From positions 310,001 to 374,000 of the forward strand of contig NZ_CM004509.1 of assembly GCF_001693435.1 (NCBI RefSeq): 64,000 nucleotides of DNA. The letters run 5' to 3'. The notes below the pieces were generated by a model that worked only from the letters and a program-made list of their open reading frames with translations, was not told where the DNA came from and did not search any database. Source of the DNA: Gilliamella sp. wkB7. Its GTDB lineage: Bacteria; Pseudomonadota; Gammaproteobacteria; Enterobacterales; Orbaceae. This document shows positions 37,739 through 47,178 of this stretch, piece after piece (the stretch's first letter is position 1; every line of letters begins with the position of its first letter). The position numbers and the translations under genes are program-made.

Positions 37739-40564
37739 TTAACTATCTGTAATCTTTGGTGAACTTTTCGTTTTTTCTTCAAATTGTTCGAGTATACTTT
37801 GAAATTGTTCTCTTATCTTTGAGTCTAAGTTTTCATCTTTGATAATAGATTTTAACAGTTCCGGCAATTGTGATTGAATTTTTGATTTTAAAAAATCTGG
37901 CTCATTTAAATTATTGGGAATATTTTTATCAATAAAATGTTTTAAATTTTTAATAAAATCTGTTGGGGGTTGATAACCATAATAAATAAGTAATAGTTTT
38001 AAAATATAATCATATGGGGTTTCGCATGTGAGATTTAAAATATTTTCATTAACAAATTTATCAATTAGTTCTTTTACTTCTTCAGAGCCGATCTGCTTTA
38101 TATCTAATAATAATTTATCTACAAAATACTGTTGAGATTCATATTGATATTTTTTTATTACCTCTAAAGCATCTTTTAATAATTCAATATTTTTATATTC
38201 ATATCCAGCATTTATTGAGACAGCGTATATATTTATTAAAATATTTTGATTTAGAATAAAGTTATCATATCCATTCAACTTTTTTTTAATAATCTTACTA
38301 AGTGTAATATCTATAAATTTCAGAATATTAGGGTGTGAAGTTTCGTATAAATTCCAGTTAACCGATAAAAAATACTTGAGATTTTCATAAATATCTGTAC
38401 TTAAGGTTCTTTGTTCATAAACAGGAATAATTGTATCTATTATTTGTTCAAATTCTTGGGGTTCCCAACTTACAAATCCTAGCACAATCAATATATTACT
38501 AAAACATTTATTAATAAAAGTTTCTTGAATATTATTTTTCTCTCTATAGCCTAATGATTTACAGATATTAGTTAATGCCTTTAACAGATATTGCTTTATT
38601 TGGATTATTTGTTTCTGTCCTAACTTACAAATACTAACTAACTTATTTCCATCAATAAGTTTTTCAGCAAATGCTTTTATTTTCTTTGCCTGGCAGTATT
38701 TGATAATGATAAATAAGTCTTTTTGGTTAATAGAAAACTTGTCTTCTATTAAATAATGTTCGAAGCTTTCTAAAATGATGGATTCAAAAAATTGTTTCGT
38801 TGCGGTACCATTTTCAATTAAGAGGTCATTGCCTGAAATAAAATACACATAAGGATATAGCTTATCCCTTAAAGTATATTCGTCATTGGACCAAGATATT
38901 CCTCCATTTTTTCTGTTTTGTGCGCGCTCTTTATTTTCTCGAGATTTTGTATGAAATTCATAATATGCTTTATATATTTCTGAAAGATCAATAATCTTTT
39001 GTAATTTCTGAAGATCTGGTTGTATAGTTTCTGGAAAATCACGAACCTTACTTTCGTAATCATAATGTATATTGTTTTTTATTATTTCTTTTGAGATCTC
39101 ATATTCAGGGTCTTTAATATTATCCGCATGAAACTTAAGAATATCATAGATATAATCATGATTAGCCATGTATATGGTAGTCATAATATAGTTCTTTTGA
39201 TCTAAATAATAACTTACTTTTTCAGAAAAATATTTTAGTAACGAGTCATATTTTTTATTAGAAAATAAAATTTCAATATCATTCGGGCTGTATTGAAAAT
39301 ACATTTTTTTCCAAAAATATTCTTGAATCTCATTTGATTTATTTTTGACTTTCTCTAACTTACCGTTAATTTGTATCTTGGTTATAAAAGCTTTATTCAA
39401 AATGGATAAAAAATTTTGACTATGATGGTCATCAGCTTTTAAGACATATTTAATATAGTTAAGATTTATATCTCTAATGTCTTTATTGAAGTCATAAGTT
39501 AAATTGCTTTTAGGCTCATTATCCAAAATATTTAGTATTACATCTAAGCCATCATAACTTAAGGCGCAGTTAGTTAGTTTGTTTCTAACTTGTTCTGGTA
39601 ACAGTATTTGGTATTGTGATAAAGGGCTAATTTTATCATTAAAGTATTTAACCACTTTATTATTTAAATATTCATTTAAATTATCTTTTTGTTTTTCATT
39701 CGATTCAGTATCAACTAAATTCTTAACTGAATTTACTAATTTTACTATTAGTTTTTCTGGTTTTATTGCTGTGTTTAAGTCTTCAAAAAAAGACTCATAT
39801 AAACGCTCATAAGATAAATCTTGAGTAAAAGGAGTTAATAGTGAAATTCCATGATTTTCAAGATATCTATTCTGGGCTAGGTCAAATTTACCTTGAAGTA
39901 AATATTTTTTGGGTGTTGCTTTGGATATTCGAGTAATCCATGAAACAATTTGTTTTAAATTATAATCATTATATGAGTATCCTAAAAAAACAATTGTACA
40001 TGTCGAAAAGATGCCTTTAATATAACCCTCGATCAGTGGAAAATTTTGACCATATTGCAAATAGTCATCTTCTTTAAAAACAAAATTATGTTGTTGAAAG
40101 TCACCATGCATTTTAATAATTTTTTTATCTAATTGGCTGTTAGCAAGATCTGCATCTGAACGAATAAGATCATATGCAAGCCTTTTTTCTTGTGGTGTAT
40201 TTTCAATTAAATAATCCCAGTTTGTCGTAATAATATAATGAGGTTTTAAATCAAATAAGTTTTTATGAAATTTGCTTGGGGTTAAGTCTTTAATTGATGA
40301 TTTTACTTTATTCTCGTAAGCATGTTCTCCAAACTTAAGGAAATAGAGTTGAGCAATTTTTAAATAATCACTTTCATTTGATATATTCAAATCTTCTTTT
40401 AGTTCATTAATTAGCTCTTCCCAACTTGGAATCTTTAGTGATTCTGTCTCACTTAATTTAGAAAAACCTGCACCTATAAAAAATACTAGCTTATTGTTCT
40501 GACTAGCAGTTATGATATCCTTTATGTCTTTTTCGTTGAAAGAAAGGTAATTTAAATTTTCCAT
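37739..40564 (-). CDS. SIR2-domain protein with long helical C-terminus, likely anti-phage NADase
   Basis: A 941-residue protein. Residues 10-250 are a SIR2_2 domain: FFIGAGFS near 28-35, the catalytic Asn115 in TTNWDYL, His153 in KMHGDF, and FLGYSYNDYNLKQI. The remaining 690 residues are predicted helical and very rich in Lys, Asn and Ile, without a recognisable enzyme motif. Size and layout resemble the DSR1/DSR2 defence proteins, which destroy NAD+ when the C-terminal part senses a phage protein. No TIR, SLOG, HerA or argonaute partner lies next to it, so it would act alone. It is more AT-rich than core genes, consistent with transfer. A short 5' leader precedes the ATG. Confidence 0.82.
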   Translation of the reverse strand: MENLNYLSFNEKDIKDIITASQNNKLVFFIGAGFSKLSETESLKIPSWEELINELKEDLNISNESDYLKIAQLYFLKFGEHAYENKVKSSIKDLTPSKFHKNLFDLKPHYIITTNWDYLIENTPQEKRLAYDLIRSDADLANSQLDKKIIKMHGDFQQHNFVFKEDDYLQYGQNFPLIEGYIKGIFSTCTIVFLGYSYNDYNLKQIVSWITRISKATPKKYLLQGKFDLAQNRYLENHGISLLTPFTQDLSYERLYESFFEDLNTAIKPEKLIVKLVNSVKNLVDTESNEKQKDNLNEYLNNKVVKYFNDKISPLSQYQILLPEQVRNKLTNCALSYDGLDVILNILDNEPKSNLTYDFNKDIRDINLNYIKYVLKADDHHSQNFLSILNKAFITKIQINGKLEKVKNKSNEIQEYFWKKMYFQYSPNDIEILFSNKKYDSLLKYFSEKVSYYLDQKNYIMTTIYMANHDYIYDILKFHADNIKDPEYEISKEIIKNNIHYDYESKVRDFPETIQPDLQKLQKIIDLSEIYKAYYEFHTKSRENKERAQNRKNGGISWSNDEYTLRDKLYPYVYFISGNDLLIENGTATKQFFESIILESFEHYLIEDKFSINQKDLFIIIKYCQAKKIKAFAEKLIDGNKLVSICKLGQKQIIQIKQYLLKALTNICKSLGYREKNNIQETFINKCFSNILIVLGFVSWEPQEFEQIIDTIIPVYEQRTLSTDIYENLKYFLSVNWNLYETSHPNILKFIDITLSKIIKKKLNGYDNFILNQNILINIYAVSINAGYEYKNIELLKDALEVIKKYQYESQQYFVDKLLLDIKQIGSEEVKELIDKFVNENILNLTCETPYDYILKLLLIYYGYQPPTDFIKNLKHFIDKNIPNNLNEPDFLKSKIQSQLPELLKSIIKDENLDSKIREQFQSILEQFEEKTKSSPKITDS

Positions 40565-40877
40565 TAAGTATCACAATTCCTTGAAGAGGTTATAGATTAT
40601 TGTATTTGAATAATAAGTTTATATTACTGATTTTAACACAATATAATGTAATAACTGTTTTCGTTTACAAAAATTATTTAGCTTAATGTATTTAATATTT
40701 TAAATTTCTCATATCTTTGTCTAGATATTTGATTTATCTTCATATCCTTTCTATAAAATTTAAATTTTATATTTCTTCTGTTAGATATGATTTATCAAAA
40801 TTTGATGCGTATTTGGAAGTATATTTTTCTATGGCTGATATCTTTAAAGCCTGCAAAAATTTTTTACAAGTCTATGA
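40565..40877. other. Upstream spacer of the SIR2 gene
   Basis: A 313-base AT-rich gap. AAGGA lies 13 bases before the SIR2 start. No other gene or strong promoter is seen. Confidence 0.4.
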
Positions 40878-41244
40878 ATAAAACCATCTAACATTTATGT
40901 GATTAAATCCATCTAACTTAATCATTAATTGTGATAACAAATTTTCATAATGCAATAAACGATTGGAATTATACAGTTATAAGATTATTTGTTAGCAGGA
41001 ATTCAATTTAGTCTACTCAAGAAATTTATAATATGAGTGAATTGCATGGAAAGAATAAATTAAACATTTCCCTCATTGAGTCTGTTTGCTTTAGCCACAG
41101 CACTGTTTATTTCTATTATAACTAAAGCGTTGCCTGTTGGTTTTTTTACTGTTAATAAGTGAAGAGCTAAGTGTTTCAGAAGTTCAAACGACAATTAGTG
41201 GCCCTTTACGCATTGGGTTCCCTGCTATACGCTATCCCGTTAAC
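40878..41244. repeat. Duplicated segment, copy A (matches 55258-55623)
   Basis: About 367 bases here align with 55258-55623 at high identity, starting at the CATCTAACATTTATGTGATT stretch and ending in the first third of a decayed MFS gene (GCTATCCC). Each copy has its own later mutations. The shared non-coding upstream 155 bases show the duplication covers a promoter as well as coding sequence. Confidence 0.85.
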
Positions 41245-41570
41245 AACTGCTACACAGAGCTGGAATAGAAAAAATTATTAATTATAGTTACACTTGGTTT
41301 TGGCATTACTAATTTTATGACAGCCTATTTTTTATCTATTATTCTGATATTAATAGCTAGATTTTTAGCAGGTGTTTTGCTGGCCTTTTATGGGTAATGG
41401 TGGTTGGTTATGCAACAAAAATGATTAGGGATGATAAAAAAGATAGAGCAACAATTATAGTTATCCTAGGCGTTCCAATAGCATTATCAATAGGTATTCC
41501 ATTGGGTACATCAATAGGTCAGTTAATTGGTCGCCTAACTATTAGAGAGACAATTCATTCACATGTTCTG
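41033..41570 (+). pseudogene. Decayed MFS sugar/drug efflux transporter (AraJ/NepI type)
   Basis: An ATG at 41033 begins a gene broken by several frameshifts. Readable pieces in different frames are LFALATALFISIITKALPVG (helix 1), ELSVSEVQTTISGPLRIG (loop A), and from about 41376 WVMVVGYATKMIRDDKKDRA then LGVPIALSIGIPLGTSIGQL, which fit helices 4-5 of AraJ-like permeases. Only the first third of the gene is left; it runs into the end of the convergent MFS gene. Confidence 0.75.
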
Positions 41571-41582
41571 TTTTTTTGTATA

Positions 41583-42947
41583 CTAAATCTTTATATTCAC
41601 TCGACCAAAGAAAATATAGACAATAACCGCTAGAAGACCAAAAGTAAGAGACACAAAAAACATTGTCTGATAAGCGCAGTTTACTGATATTATCTGATCT
41701 TGAGTGAGATGGATTAATATTCCTGATAATACACCTCCAAATGCACCACCAATTTGCTGTATAACTCGTGTGATTGCACTCGTGTCCTTAATTTGATTTT
41801 TATCACAAAACTCGAATGGAGAAGAGAGAACAGCAATCGTGGCGACGCCTAATCCGGAACCTCGAACAATAAAACCGATGATTTCAGAGGGGATCCCACC
41901 AACTTGAATTATTAATATACTTATTGCTGATATTATTAATCCTACGCCAATAATTAGAAACGAATTTATCTCACTTAGAGATTTATAAATAAATTTTCTA
42001 GCCAACCAAGCACCTACACCTTGTAGAGCAAGCAGCATACCAATATAGGTAATAGATATATTATCATTTATTGCTTGTATTAAAGGGAAAAAAATCATAA
42101 AACCAAAAAAGATAAGTGACGTCAGAAATCCCATAATTATTGCAAACGAATATTGAATACAACTAAATGCACTTAAATCGATCAATTTACTGTCTGACTT
42201 GTTATTAGTAATAAGCGAAACCATCATTAAACCAATACCTAAAACTAGCATAATAATATTAAAAATATCAAAAAAGCCCCCAGAAGTGATATTTTTAATA
42301 GAGATAAAAAAGAGTATTAAAGCAATTAAAAATGTCATAAATACATAAATATTCATATTGTATTTAGAAGTTTTATTATCAGGTATTGTCGTCCTACCAC
42401 AAAAAAAAGCTACAAGCACCAAAGGCATGTTGATAAAAAAAGCTATTCTCCAATTTAACTGTTCTGATATGACCGCTCCAAAAATTGGTCCTAACGCAGG
42501 GGCAAAGACTGACGGAATAGCAATCAATGCCATAGTCGGCTTTAGTCTTTCCTTACCAAAATAAATCGCTATTGTGGATTGAGTAATGGGAATTAATATT
42601 CCTGCACCAAAACCTTGTAGACATCTGAATAAGATCAAAGAAGCCAGATTAAAGGAAAATCCAACTAATATAGAACCAACAAGAAAAACAAAAATTGAGC
42701 ATATCCATGCTTTCTTGAGCCCAAAGTTTTCATGTATATAAGGTGATAGTAATATGCCGGCTGCGCAAGCAAGCATATATACTGTAACAGCCCATTGTAT
42801 ATAGGCATAAGAGGTATTAATGTCATTCGAAATTGAAGGTAAAATAACATTAACTATACTGCTATCTAATAACGGCAATATACTAGATAACGTCATAGCA
42901 AACACTAACTTTCTCTCTGAGGTTGTCAGGTCAATCGATTGTTTCAT
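41583..42947 (-). CDS. MFS drug exporter, DHA2/EmrB-like
   Basis: The ATG at 42947 has GGAAAGGG upstream; longer starts lie inside the preceding pseudogene. The 454-residue protein has LDSSIVNVILPSI (motif D1 of DHA2) near residue 23, the FRCLQGFGAGILIP segment, and PALGPIFGAVISEQLNWR (motif C), typical of proton-driven drug or metabolite exporters. Its start is two bases after the stop of the CDPS/P450 remnant, so the three once formed one operon; the natural cargo may have been that pathway's product. Confidence 0.88.
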   Translation of the reverse strand: MKQSIDLTTSERKLVFAMTLSSILPLLDSSIVNVILPSISNDINTSYAYIQWAVTVYMLACAAGILLSPYIHENFGLKKAWICSIFVFLVGSILVGFSFNLASLILFRCLQGFGAGILIPITQSTIAIYFGKERLKPTMALIAIPSVFAPALGPIFGAVISEQLNWRIAFFINMPLVLVAFFCGRTTIPDNKTSKYNMNIYVFMTFLIALILFFISIKNITSGGFFDIFNIIMLVLGIGLMMVSLITNNKSDSKLIDLSAFSCIQYSFAIIMGFLTSLIFFGFMIFFPLIQAINDNISITYIGMLLALQGVGAWLARKFIYKSLSEINSFLIIGVGLIISAISILIIQVGGIPSEIIGFIVRGSGLGVATIAVLSSPFEFCDKNQIKDTSAITRVIQQIGGAFGGVLSGILIHLTQDQIISVNCAYQTMFFVSLTFGLLAVIVYIFFGRVNIKI

Positions 42948-42948
42948 A

Positions 42949-43193
42949 TTAAACCCTTTCCAGATTATATTTAGTTGCGCCCCGTGTATATATTCCATCG
43001 AATGTTGGTGGCGTAATTTCTTTATATTTTTTAAGTATTAATACTAATTTTTGCAGAGCGATATTTAATTGCATATTTGCAAATTGAGCGCCAATACAAG
43101 CATGAATTCCCACTCCAACATACTCTTAATATAACTCTGATCAAATTTATAATTAAAAGGGCTAATTCCAAATAGAACATGTTTTCCTTTCAT
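42949..43193 (-). pseudogene. Collapsed biosynthetic genes: cyclodipeptide synthase N-terminus joined to cytochrome P450 C-terminus
   Basis: AAGGAA precedes an ATG at 43193. The first 28 codons read MKGKHVLFGISPFNYKFDQS then YIKSMLEW, matching the start of tRNA-dependent cyclodipeptide synthases (Bacillus YvmC has HVLVGISPFNSRFSEDYI...GW). At about 43118-43108 the frame shifts, and the other frame reads VGVGIHACIGAQFANMQLNI and on to a stop at 42949: the haem-binding loop GxGxHxCxG of a cytochrome P450 with its cysteine. The shared bases TTGGAGTGG at the junction suit a deletion through short homology. The rest of both genes is gone, so neither is functional. Confidence 0.78.
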
Positions 43194-43412
43194 GTATCTG
43201 TTCCTTCTCAAAACCTGATTGTTAACCAATTAATAAATTTGAAAAATTAACAATTGATTTGTATAAAAAACTATTATTTTACTCATTTACAACTTATCTA
43301 TTTATTGCTAACTTGTTATCTTCAATTTAACTAAGAGGACTTTAGGATAGCCAGTAGAATAGTGTTTTACTAGCCAATTTAAGCCACAAAATATCCCATC
43401 GGGGCCATATAA

Positions 43413-44252
43413 ATGAATACGCCACTTATTTCTCCACAACTAGCTTCTTCTGATAGCGAACCGATGATCGTATCGACAGTCAGTCACTCTTCACAAAGAG
43501 TGACACAACGTCATGATCATTCGAGAGGACAATTACTCGGTACCTTACAGGGTTTAATTTCAATTGAAGCAGAAAGTTGTCAATGGGTAGTGCCTGCAAC
43601 TCACTGTGTCTGGATACCTCCAAATGTACAACATAGTCTTCTTAGATCGCATGGGCCATTCGAGGGATGGAGCATCTATATACAAAAAAATGCATGTACT
43701 AAACTACCTGTCAAACCATACATTTTAGAATTATCTAACTTATTGCGCGAAGCAATTACACGGACCATGTCATGGCATAATTCAGAATTGGAGCCGGAAC
43801 AGAAGCGTTTAATTGCCGTGATCCTTGACGAGATTAGAACAATGCCTAAAGTTGAGCTAGCTCTTCCAATGCCAAAAGATATGCGTTTGCTAAAAATCGC
43901 TTTAGCTTTATCTGATAATCCTGGTGATAATAAAAAAATCAATGACTGGGGCGTTTGGGCGGGCATTTCCCGACGATCATTAACACGTCGATTTACAAAT
44001 GAAACTGGGTTTAATTTCACACAATGGCGTCAGAAACTGCGCATGTTAAAAGCGTTAGAATTGCTTGCTGCTGGAAAACCAATCACAGAAATATCTTTAT
44101 ATTTAGGTTATGACAATATTAGTGGGTTTATTTCTATATTTCGACAAAATTTTGGGGTAACGCCGGGAAACTACCAAAAATCCATGATAAACCGTCTCGC
44201 ATGGCGAAACTTTACTAAAACTGCTATCCAAAATGATAAATTAATAAAATAA
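43413..44252 (+). CDS. AraC-family regulator with N-terminal cupin (NimR-like)
   Basis: The 279-residue protein has an AraC_binding cupin (HDHSRGQLLGTLQGLISIEA, then VVPATHCVWIPPNVQHS) and a C-terminal pair of helix-turn-helices (ISRRSLTRRFTNETGFNFTQW, then ISLYLGYDNISGFISIFRQN). Such regulators commonly control a neighbouring exporter. It is divergent from the CDPS/P450 remnant and MFS gene with a 219-base shared region, so it is their likely regulator. E. coli NimR is a relative by layout. Confidence 0.88.
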   Translation: MNTPLISPQLASSDSEPMIVSTVSHSSQRVTQRHDHSRGQLLGTLQGLISIEAESCQWVVPATHCVWIPPNVQHSLLRSHGPFEGWSIYIQKNACTKLPVKPYILELSNLLREAITRTMSWHNSELEPEQKRLIAVILDEIRTMPKVELALPMPKDMRLLKIALALSDNPGDNKKINDWGVWAGISRRSLTRRFTNETGFNFTQWRQKLRMLKALELLAAGKPITEISLYLGYDNISGFISIFRQNFGVTPGNYQKSMINRLAWRNFTKTAIQNDKLIK

Positions 44253-44284
44253 ACCTTTTCTAGGTTTCATAACCTTAGTGTAAG

Positions 44285-44364
44285 AACATCGATATTGCAA
44301 TTTGAGTAGGAAATTTAAATGATAGCAATTGGGTAGCAAAAAAATTGTTTCTATCAAAAAATAT
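44285..44364 (+). pseudogene. Fragment of a LysR gene (copy of 57577-57656)
   Basis: Eighty bases match the middle of the LysR gene at 57157-58065 (IDIAIRVGNLDDSNW region), with a TGA replacing one Arg codon. It joins abruptly, within TAT, to a fragment from the DUF1848 gene at 60657. Confidence 0.85.
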
Positions 44365-45378
44365 ATACTGTTATGCAACATCATCAAAGAGAAAAGTCCT
44401 AGCTAACAGACGCCTACATAATAAATGTTCGCCTAAATTAATAGGTGATCTTCTTGAAACCGACATAATCAAAGATAAGCCAATGCACTCATTATTTACT
44501 TTGCAAAATGAATTATTTTAATAAGCAAGATTCGGGTTTTTAATTGTTGAAATTTTAAATATTATAGATTCTATCATTAATTATAATAAAAAAAGCATGA
44601 AAAGTTATACAAAAGTGATTATTTAAAACTGGTTGAGAGTGGTGCTAAAAAGCCAAATACTAATAAACAAATTCAAGTAACTTACATTGAAAAATTTAAG
44701 AAGACAGATTGATTCTGATACGAATTTAGGTACTGATACGCTTGTTTTTTTGTGAATATATTTTGTTATTCCGAGGATTAAAACAGATTAGTCAATATTC
44801 AAATAAACAAGAACATTCCTACATTGCTTCACTGACTAGTTGAAACGGAGTGTTCATGATACAAAGACAAAAACAGATAGACTTTGCTCGAATAAGAAAA
44901 GCTATCGGATATTTGAGTGAAAACTATAAATCTCAACCGACACTTGAACAAGCAGCAGAGCATGTAAATTTAAGTTCTTATCATTTTCAACGTATGTTTT
45001 CTAACTGGGCGGGTGTTAGTCCTAAACAATTCCTAAGATATATCAATATAACTCATGCTAAAAAACTTCTAAAAGAAGATAAAGCTTCATTATTGGATAC
45101 TACCTATGAGTTGGGGTTATCAAGTACGAGCCGATTACACGATTTGTTTATTGATATTGAAGGTATGACTCCTAGAGAATATAAAAATGGCAGTGAAACC
45201 TTATCAATTAACTACAGTTTTATTGAAAGCCCTTTTGGAAAAACCATTGTTGCATCAACAATAAAGGGAATTTGTTATATCGCTTTTGTTAATGACGAAG
45301 AATCATCACTTAAATTATTGAAAAACCAATATCCTAATGCTCTGTACCAAAAACACAGAGATCAGATTCAACAAAATG
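44364..45378 (+). repeat. Duplicated segment (matches 60657-61669)
   Basis: About 1015 bases are nearly identical to 60657-61669. They contain the last 50 codons of the DUF1848 gene (44364-44521, with a few changes), the spacer, and the first 174 codons of the AraC-methyltransferase fusion. Compared with the 57-62 kb locus, the three kilobases between the LysR and DUF1848 fragments are missing. Confidence 0.9.
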
Positions 45379-45407
45379 TAAATAAATTTATTCCTTTTAT
45401 AAATTAG
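44856..45407 (+). pseudogene. Truncated AraC-methyltransferase fusion (Ada-like), regulator half only
   Basis: The first 174 codons equal the intact gene at 61147-61992: AraC-type helix-turn-helix (SSYHFQRMFSNWAGVSPKQF) plus the start of the methyltransferase N-terminal domain. After codon 174 the sequence departs (NVNKFIPFIN then stop), so the DNA-repair active site PCHR is lost. GGAG precedes the ATG at 44856. The DNA-binding half could still be made; whether it is active is unknown. Confidence 0.85.
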
Positions 45408-45475
45408 TTTTAATAATAAATTACATTTAGAATTAACATTGAAATGACATAGACTCCTAAATAATTTTTACAAAA
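45408..45475. repeat. 68-base dispersed repeat, copy 2
   Basis: Matches 35642-35709 in the same orientation. It starts immediately at the stop codon of the truncated Ada-like gene, about 30 bases after homology to the intact copy ends. Confidence 0.7.
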
Positions 45476-46176
45476 GTAATAAGTAAGTATTAAAAATATT
45501 TCTAATTCGATTTACATTGAGTTTAAAAAAATAATCAAATAAACAAGATAAAAAATTTTTATGTTTAAATTAAATTTAAATAATTAACCTATATGAAAAA
45601 TTGAAATAAATAACTGATTATTAATTAAATTAAAAATAAGCTATGACCCACTGTATAATGTTATTCTATATTTAAGTTTAACTAAAAGATTTAACTTTTA
45701 ACATTTGTTAAACCGTTATTTAAAGGCAATTGGACTAATATCTAAAAATTTTTCTCGAAAGCTGTCAATGTCTATTGAATTTATACCTTTAATTTTATGA
45801 CGTTTATTTAATTACCCTGTAATCGGGCTTTAATATATCTCCTAAATATAAGTTAGCTTAATATAGTTAGAATCATAATTTGGAATGACCAGCCTTTTTT
45901 ATGTCGCCATCATCACTAAACCATTATTCTATAGTCTGTTGGTACTTTATTTATTACAAAGCTATAAAATTGAACAAAAGTCTGAAATCTCTTATGAAAA
46001 AATTACTTCATTAGTTTTTTTGCATTGGTTTTATTGAATACGATTAATGAAAGGGCTATAGGTGTTTTATTATGATGGTTATTTATATAAATAGAATTGC
46101 CAATTCAATACTGCCAAATTTTATCAATATGACTACTTTCTTCATGAAACTACTAATTGTTATCGTATTATTATAG
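45476..46176. other. AT-rich spacer
   Basis: No convincing gene. A 45-codon frame from an ATG at 45885 (starts MTSLFYVAIITKPLFYSLLV) has no clear ribosome-binding site and may be a remnant. Confidence 0.35.
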
Positions 46177-47149
46177 ATAACGGAGTATATTTTTTATGAA
46201 TACCAATTTATCGATTTTAAAATCTTAGATAATTTGGAAGAAGGTAATGTTATCCATATTGGCTTTCATGCATTTAATGATGGAAATTTTTGGCTTCACT
46301 GGCTAGTTTCATGGAAAGGAGACTTGGCTATTCGAGATAAATTACATTATTGTATTCCACAACCTTATATATTACTTATACCATTTTTTATCTTGATAGG
46401 GTTTTGGTTTGATCTTGAATTTATAACAATATTTTTATTCTTTGGGCTAATTTTTATTTTGATGTGGTGTATTTGTACAACTTTATTTTGTTTAATAAAT
46501 TTGTTTTTGCCTAAACAAATTTTTTTACGGAAGCGTTATTATAGACTAAAACAAAGTGATCTAAGTTTTATGAAAAGTCCGCTTTCAAAAAATCGCAAAC
46601 CCTTAAATTGTTCATTAACAAACTTACCTTTATATGAAAGAATTGTTACTTATATATAGACTTCATCATTAATTTTCGAGAACAAGGTTATCATTTGATT
46701 TCAATGGTGTTAGATTATCATTCAATGAATATGATTTAACTAATTATTTTATACCTGTTATTTATTATTTTTGCCATCCGACTTTTATTGCATCAGGAGA
46801 TAAACTCAGCTTAATATTTGAAAATAACAAAATTCAAGGAATTTTCAATCATACCGACGGTTCAAGCTATTTAATTACTCATTGTGTTTGGATAAGTAAA
46901 CAAAAAGCAAAAACTTTATTACGTTATTGGTATTTTTATACCATCTCTGCACCAATTGCATTTATATTATTAGTAATATTACCATTTCAAAAACTTGATT
47001 TAATAATAAATGTTTTTTTATGGATATTTCCGTTAGCACAGATTATTCCATTACTCTTTCTACTATTCTATACGCTATTTTCATATCTTAATGATCGCTC
47101 CTATACTAAACGTGTTTTAAAGTGGTTATATGAAACTACTGGTCATTGA
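46177..47149 (+). pseudogene. Broken gene(s) for an unknown membrane protein
   Basis: Two coding-like stretches lie in different frames. The first (46177-46659) reads YEYQFIDFKILDNLEEGNVI and NFWLHWLVSWKGDLAIRDKL followed by two hydrophobic helices. The second (about 46690-47149) has RLSFNEYDLTNYFIPVIYYF, NHTDGSSYLITHCVWISKQK, and again two hydrophobic helices, ending YETTGH. Both have a soluble domain followed by two helices, so they may be tandem relatives or one frameshifted gene. The first part alone has an open frame from TTG 46234. I do not recognise the family. Confidence 0.5.
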
Positions 47150-47178
47150 CCAAAATAAATCTGAATTATAACATGCTG

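Noticed and set aside
37739..40564. SIR2 protein as ThsA (Thoeris) or as part of a SIR2-HerA or pAgo system
   Set aside because: No SLOG domain at the C-terminus and no ThsB/TIR, HerA or argonaute gene in the neighbourhood.
42949..43193. Reading the remnant as a simple truncated P450 gene
   Set aside because: The 5' part with the ribosome-binding site and GISPFN motif does not fit a P450 N-terminus but fits a cyclodipeptide synthase; two genes are needed.
44364..45378. The duplicated blocks as ends of a composite transposon
   Set aside because: No transposase lies within or beside either copy, and the copies are unequal mosaics rather than identical IS ends.
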